DNA of 32,500 nucleotides from Prorocentrum cordatum (lineage: Eukaryota; Sar; Dinophyceae; Prorocentrales; Prorocentraceae), in assembly GCA_963575745.1 (NCBI GenBank), contig CAUYUJ010019595.1, positions 1 to 32,500 of the forward strand, given 5' to 3'. Both the position numbers and the translations under genes were made by a program. The notes under the pieces were generated by a model, which was given only the letters and a program-made list of their open reading frames with translations, was not told the DNA's origin and ran no database searches. Numbering within the stretch: the first letter of the stretch is position 1; each line of letters begins with the position of its first letter. Shown here piece after piece: positions 28,994 to 32,500 of the stretch.

Positions 28994-29180
28994 ATGATGG
29001 GCCTGTTTTCCACCACCACCATAAGTTCGATGGGGTGGATGATGATGACGAGGAGGAGGAGGAGGAGGAGTAGCAGGAGGAGGAGGAGGACGAGGAGGAG
29101 GAGGAGGAGGAGGAGGAGGAGGAGGGCCCCCTCCTCCTCCTACTTCTGGTGGTGGCGGTGGAAAACAAGCCCACCATGAT
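28994..29180. repeat. Foldback element 5 around a (GGA)n tract
   Basis: TATGATGGGCCTGTTTTCCA (28995) and CCACCACCA are inverted at 29147-29180 (TGGTGGTGGCGGTGG, AAAACAAGCCCACCATGAT). The centre holds (GGA)n at 29049-29124 followed by a short CCTCCTCC, itself a hairpin. Confidence 0.75.
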
Positions 29181-29212
29181 ACGGGCCGACTGTAGTGCAG
29201 GAGGCGCTCTGT

Positions 29213-29416
29213 GAGCGCCCGTCGCAGTTTCAAATGCGGCTTTAAAAGCGATCTCGGCGCGCGGCTTCCAGCCAGGTGAGCTACAGTATTCGCGGTCACG
29301 TCCAGCCTGTTGCCGACCAAGGCAACTCGGAAAAGGGAGTAGAGCATAGGATTTTCTCCGTGCGTGACCGTCGCAGTTTCAAGCGGATTTCAAGCGATCG
29401 CAGCGCGCGGCTTCCA
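29213..29416 (+). repeat. Direct duplication, about 55 bp, two copies
   Basis: GTCGCAGTTTCAA, AAGCGATC and GCGCGCGGCTTCCA occur in order at 29220-29270 and again at 29370-29416. The copies are separated by about 100 unrelated bases. Confidence 0.7.
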
Positions 29417-30084
29417 CACATCGGAGCAGACCCTCTCGGGCGCAGATTTGGTGCGCACGATGGCCCTTTGCCATGGCCGTGTCTGGTTTTCCAGACAAGG
29501 AGTTCTGCAAATAACGCATGCGTTCTGACCCCAAAATGATTTGACATTCTTGAGGGCACCGCATGAAGGTTAGAGGATGCAAGATGAAATCAATATTTCT
29601 CTGATGGCCCACCTATGTCTGAAAGTCCAACTCTGTTCATCACGGCCGTTCCCGCTGCCATTCTTCATTGATTGGTTGACGGCGGCCGCCATTTTGCCAT
29701 CTTTTGATCGAATCCCCACCAATAGTTGTGTATCCAGTGATTTTTTTCATGGACTTACTATAATAAGTTAGCCGGGTATCCTGCGTGAGGGAGGTAAACA
29801 GCACAATTGTTATCACCCGATGGGCGCGTTGCGTTTCATGAGACACGCACACTGGAAATCGTCTGGTTGCTACACGAATTGCTCAAACATCTCGGGCTCC
29901 TTTATTTTGTACTCCATAGATCCAGCACACTACTGAACGTGTTCTCTGCGGTCTGACCCGGTCTCCCGCCGTGCACATCTTTGCACGTCGAACGCGAAGG
30001 TTGTTCTGAGGCGTACGGCCATGCCACATGAATAAGCTCTTCATCTTATCCGTCCTCGCTTCCCGCCTCCATACTGTACTCCGA
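29417..30084. other. Non-repetitive intergenic DNA
   Basis: Less GC-rich than the rest of the window. No ORF with coding character and no RNA gene recognised. Confidence 0.5.
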
Positions 30085-30252
30085 GTTTCTTAATAAGCGT
30101 CGGGGGGGCGTCACCCCCGCCGACAGCCCCACATCGACCCCCGTCGCGGGCAGCCACCGCGCGCCGAAGGCGCTCCGACCCCCGTCGCGGCGTGACGACG
30201 AAGCGAGGTTGACCCCCGTCGGGGGGGTATCCCCCCACGCTTATTAAGAAAC
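30085..30252. repeat. Foldback element 6
   Basis: GTTTCTTAATAAGCGT at 30085-30100 is perfectly inverted at 30237-30252. The 168-bp element has three internal copies of GACCCCCGTCG. A/T-rich arms enclose a very GC-rich core. Confidence 0.9.
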
Positions 30253-30291
30253 CCACGGTATGCAAAAGGTGGACCACGAGTCGCCGTTTTC

Positions 30292-30311
30292 GAGAGAGAG
30301 AGAGAGAGAGA
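30292..30311. repeat. (GA)n microsatellite
   Basis: About ten GA units. Confidence 0.9.
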
Positions 30312-31049
30312 ACCAAGCCATGCCTCATCGGTGTGGCCCTGGATTAGCCCCTCCATCCTTTGCTCTCGCGTAAGGAACCCGCTCGCTTCGCGCAGACGGT
30401 GCACCGCGCACGCCGGGTGCACGTCACAGGCATGCCACATTTCTGGGGGCGTCGATGCAATCGGTTGGCTCCGCGGGGCCAACAGTGGGTCGAAGTGTTT
30501 CGGCCCGGCCTCTATGTGCTCTTCTGCCGCTTCTATAGGCATATAGTGCTTTACTCTTGGGGCTTATGTCATGCCGCCTCGTTCTGTCCATTGTTGGATT
30601 TCTATATTTCTCACTCTCTCTATATATAGATGTGTGTATATCTACATATACAAGACTGCATTGGCGCTTCGCGCCATGCACCTTGGTCCTTGATGCTTTG
30701 CATATGTTGGTCGTTCGCGCCATCCCTAGTGGCCGTGGAAATTTGACCCATTCCCTGCGGTGGTTCGCAGAAGTCTTCGAAAGTTCGGGCGGTCCCTGGC
30801 CCTTCCAGGGCCTCCAGCAGCCCCCGAAAGGCGTTGGGTGGAGGGCGAAGGATACGAGGGGGGGGATGCCGGGGAGCGAGGGAAGGAAGCGGATGTGGGG
30901 GAACACGAGTGGTGGAGCGGCAGAAAGATGAGGAGGCGGAGGAGTAGGAGGAGGGCCCAGAGGAGCAGGGGGAGGGGATGCTAAGCAAACCGACGCAATG
31001 TCAAGCAATGTTGCAAAGTACAAAGCAGTGCCAAGCCGAGGATGTCATG
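30312..31049. other. Non-repetitive region, no gene recognised
   Basis: Contains a TCTCTATATATAGATGTGTG stretch at about 30612-30650 and a purine-rich segment at 30840-30980. Open frames lack coding character. Confidence 0.45.
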
Positions 31050-31420
31050 TTGCCTTCTTGGGGTTCTCTTGGGCGCCTTCTGGGGGCACGTTGGGTCTCT
31101 TTTTTGCTCATTTGGGGCTTCCTAGGACAGTCTTGGGGTCATCCAAGCCGTCTAGAGGGTCTCTTGGGAGCTTTTTGGGTCGTCTTGGGGCGATACTGTG
31201 GGCCTTTCTGGCTGTTGTGGACGCTGCGAAGACCCGAACAGCGACTATGCTGAAATTTGAAATTGCACGTTCCCCTAAGGGAAGGAAACGATTTCTGCGT
31301 TCTGGAAGTCCGGTTGAGGGCCTCCTTGGCCGTTTGGGGGCCTTTGGAGGCCATTTGGGTCTTTCTTGGGGCGCTCTTGTGCTGTCTTGGGTCTCTCCTC
31401 GGCCTCTCTGATCACCGCTC
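31050..31420. repeat. GGCC/CTTGG dispersed repeat block
   Basis: Same unit style as 25046-25640 and 27640-28240, again with an A-rich island in the middle (31240-31300). Confidence 0.8.
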
Positions 31421-31585
31421 TGATCGCTTAGGGTCTGCTGGCAAGGCCCGGCTGAGCGCCCTGGGAGATCAGCGAGCCGGGGAATCTTTGGCAACGGTGT
31501 CCGGTAAGCCCACAAACCACGGATCTTGGGGGTACGGTTACAGGGGGTGTCACACTCCCTGGGCTTGCAAACATAGAGGAAGAGG

Positions 31586-31650
31586 AGTAAGTAAGTAAGT
31601 ATATTTGTATATGTGTGCATACACACATATATATGTATATATATACATAA
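31586..31650. repeat. (GTAA)n and (TA/CA)n microsatellite
   Basis: GTAAGTAAGTAAGTA followed by TATATGTGTGCATACACACA and TATATATATACAT. Confidence 0.85.
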
Positions 31651-31930
31651 ATGGCAACGATTTCTTCTTTAAACCAGCCGGGGGCGTGCAACTCTCCCGC
31701 AGAAGGCCTCCACAGGCTTCCCAGAGATCCTGGAAGCCCCTGCTAGGCCTAGGCAACGGGCACACATCGGTCAGGACGGCGACCAAACGACCCCCAAGGT
31801 CCCCCGGAGGCCCCAGACACCCACCAGAGAAGACCCCCAAGAGGCTCGAAAAGCAAGAAAAGCCATGTCCTATGAGTTGTTTTATGATTTGGGGAATGCG
31901 CTGTTCTTTGGTCTTCCAGTCGTCCGGGAC
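31651..31930. other. Spacer, no gene recognised
   Basis: No coding or structural signal that I can support. Confidence 0.4.
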
Positions 31931-31944
31931 GCCCCGCATTCTAT

Positions 31945-32500
31945 GACTTTCGTGGCCCCCGCTCGCTCGCGCCCTTCGTGGCCCCATACGTATGCCCTTC
32001 GTGGCCCCGCTGTCGCCCTTCGTGGCCCCCTCGCTGAGCGGCCCCATCACTGCCCTTAGTGGCCCCGCTGTCGCTCTTCCTGGCCCCATGTATGTATGCC
32101 CTTCGTGGCTCCCGCTCGTTCGCGCCCGTCGTGGCTCCCTATGCATGCCTGCATGCCGTTCGTGGCCCCGCTGTCGCCCTTCGTGGCCCCCTCGCTGCCC
32201 TTCGTGGCCCTGGTGCTACCTTCAGCGGCCCCGTCGCTGCCCTTTGTGGCCCGGCATTATATGCCCTTCGTGGCCCCCTCGCGCTCGCGCCCTTCGTGGC
32301 CCCCTATGCATTCCCTTCGTGGCCCCGCTGTCGCCCTTCGTGGCCCCCTCGCTGCCCTTCGCGGCCCCATCACTGCCCTTCGTGGCCCCTCTGTCGCCCT
32401 TCCTGGCCCCATGTATGTATGCCATTCGTGGCCCCCGCTCGTTCGCGCCCGTCGTGGCTCTAATATGCATGCCCTTCATGGCCCCGCTGTCGCCCTTCGT
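31945..32500 (+). repeat. Minisatellite of GCCCTTCGTGGCCCC units with 323-bp higher-order period
   Basis: Basic units of about 20-21 bp (GCCCTTCGTGGCCCCGCTGT). A larger block containing CCATGTATGTATGCC and CGCTCGTTCGCGCCCGTCG recurs at 32086 and 32409, a spacing of 323 bp. The array runs off the window end. Confidence 0.88.

Noticed and set aside
29688-29702. GCCGCCATTTTGCCATC resembling the spliced-leader core
   Set aside because: Diverges after CCATTTTG and lacks GCTCAAG.

Overview
The window comes from a dinoflagellate nuclear genome. The strongest evidence is a 22-base dinoflagellate spliced-leader sequence at 6546-6567, fused directly to the 5' end of a LINE-type retrotransposon. Also consistent are GC-rich DNA packed with trinucleotide and minisatellite repeats, protein-coding exons with almost only G or C at third codon positions, and many short inverted-repeat elements, some of which coincide with introns. 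I cannot name the species from sequence alone.

Layout. 1-6545 is almost entirely repeats: a GGCC/CTTGG repeat, a (GGA)n tract, a 1.2-kb GAT-type array, (CTC)n tracts, a 53-bp tandem repeat and CA/CAC tracts, with non-repetitive islands between them. 6546-13474 is a LINE. It starts with the spliced-leader relic and carries a coiled-coil ORF1, an endonuclease, a reverse transcriptase and a C-terminal CCHC-like finger. It is broken by several frameshifts and a 1.2-kb interruption, and both its ends abut (CTC)n. 13475-16060 is a 1.3-kb (CTC)n tract and a (GTC)n tract. 16066-20613 is a 4.5-kb composite repeat holding two related minisatellites (79 and 90 bp) and an 11-bp AGCTAA-type satellite. 28776-32500 holds no convincing gene, only foldback elements, GGCC repeats and a 323-bp higher-order repeat.

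The one apparently intact gene lies on the + strand at about 21400-28775. It encodes an alpha/beta-hydrolase with a membrane-like N-terminal region. I can join eight exons with consistent reading phase into a 734-codon model. The nucleophile motif GHSFG is in exon 7. The acid and histidine are in exon 8, across a 3.5-kb intron. That intron holds a second, inverted copy of the composite minisatellite element, two foldback elements and two blocks of GGCC repeat. Three of the four short introns contain clear inverted repeats; in one (23346-23525) the arms stop four bases inside each splice site, the pattern expected of an introner.

The LINE and the hydrolase are independent. The hydrolase is a cellular gene whose introns appear to have been built and enlarged by inverted-repeat and satellite DNA. 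The most interesting signals are the inverted-repeat introns, the two-copy composite minisatellite element, and the spliced-leader-tagged LINE sitting inside a microsatellite.
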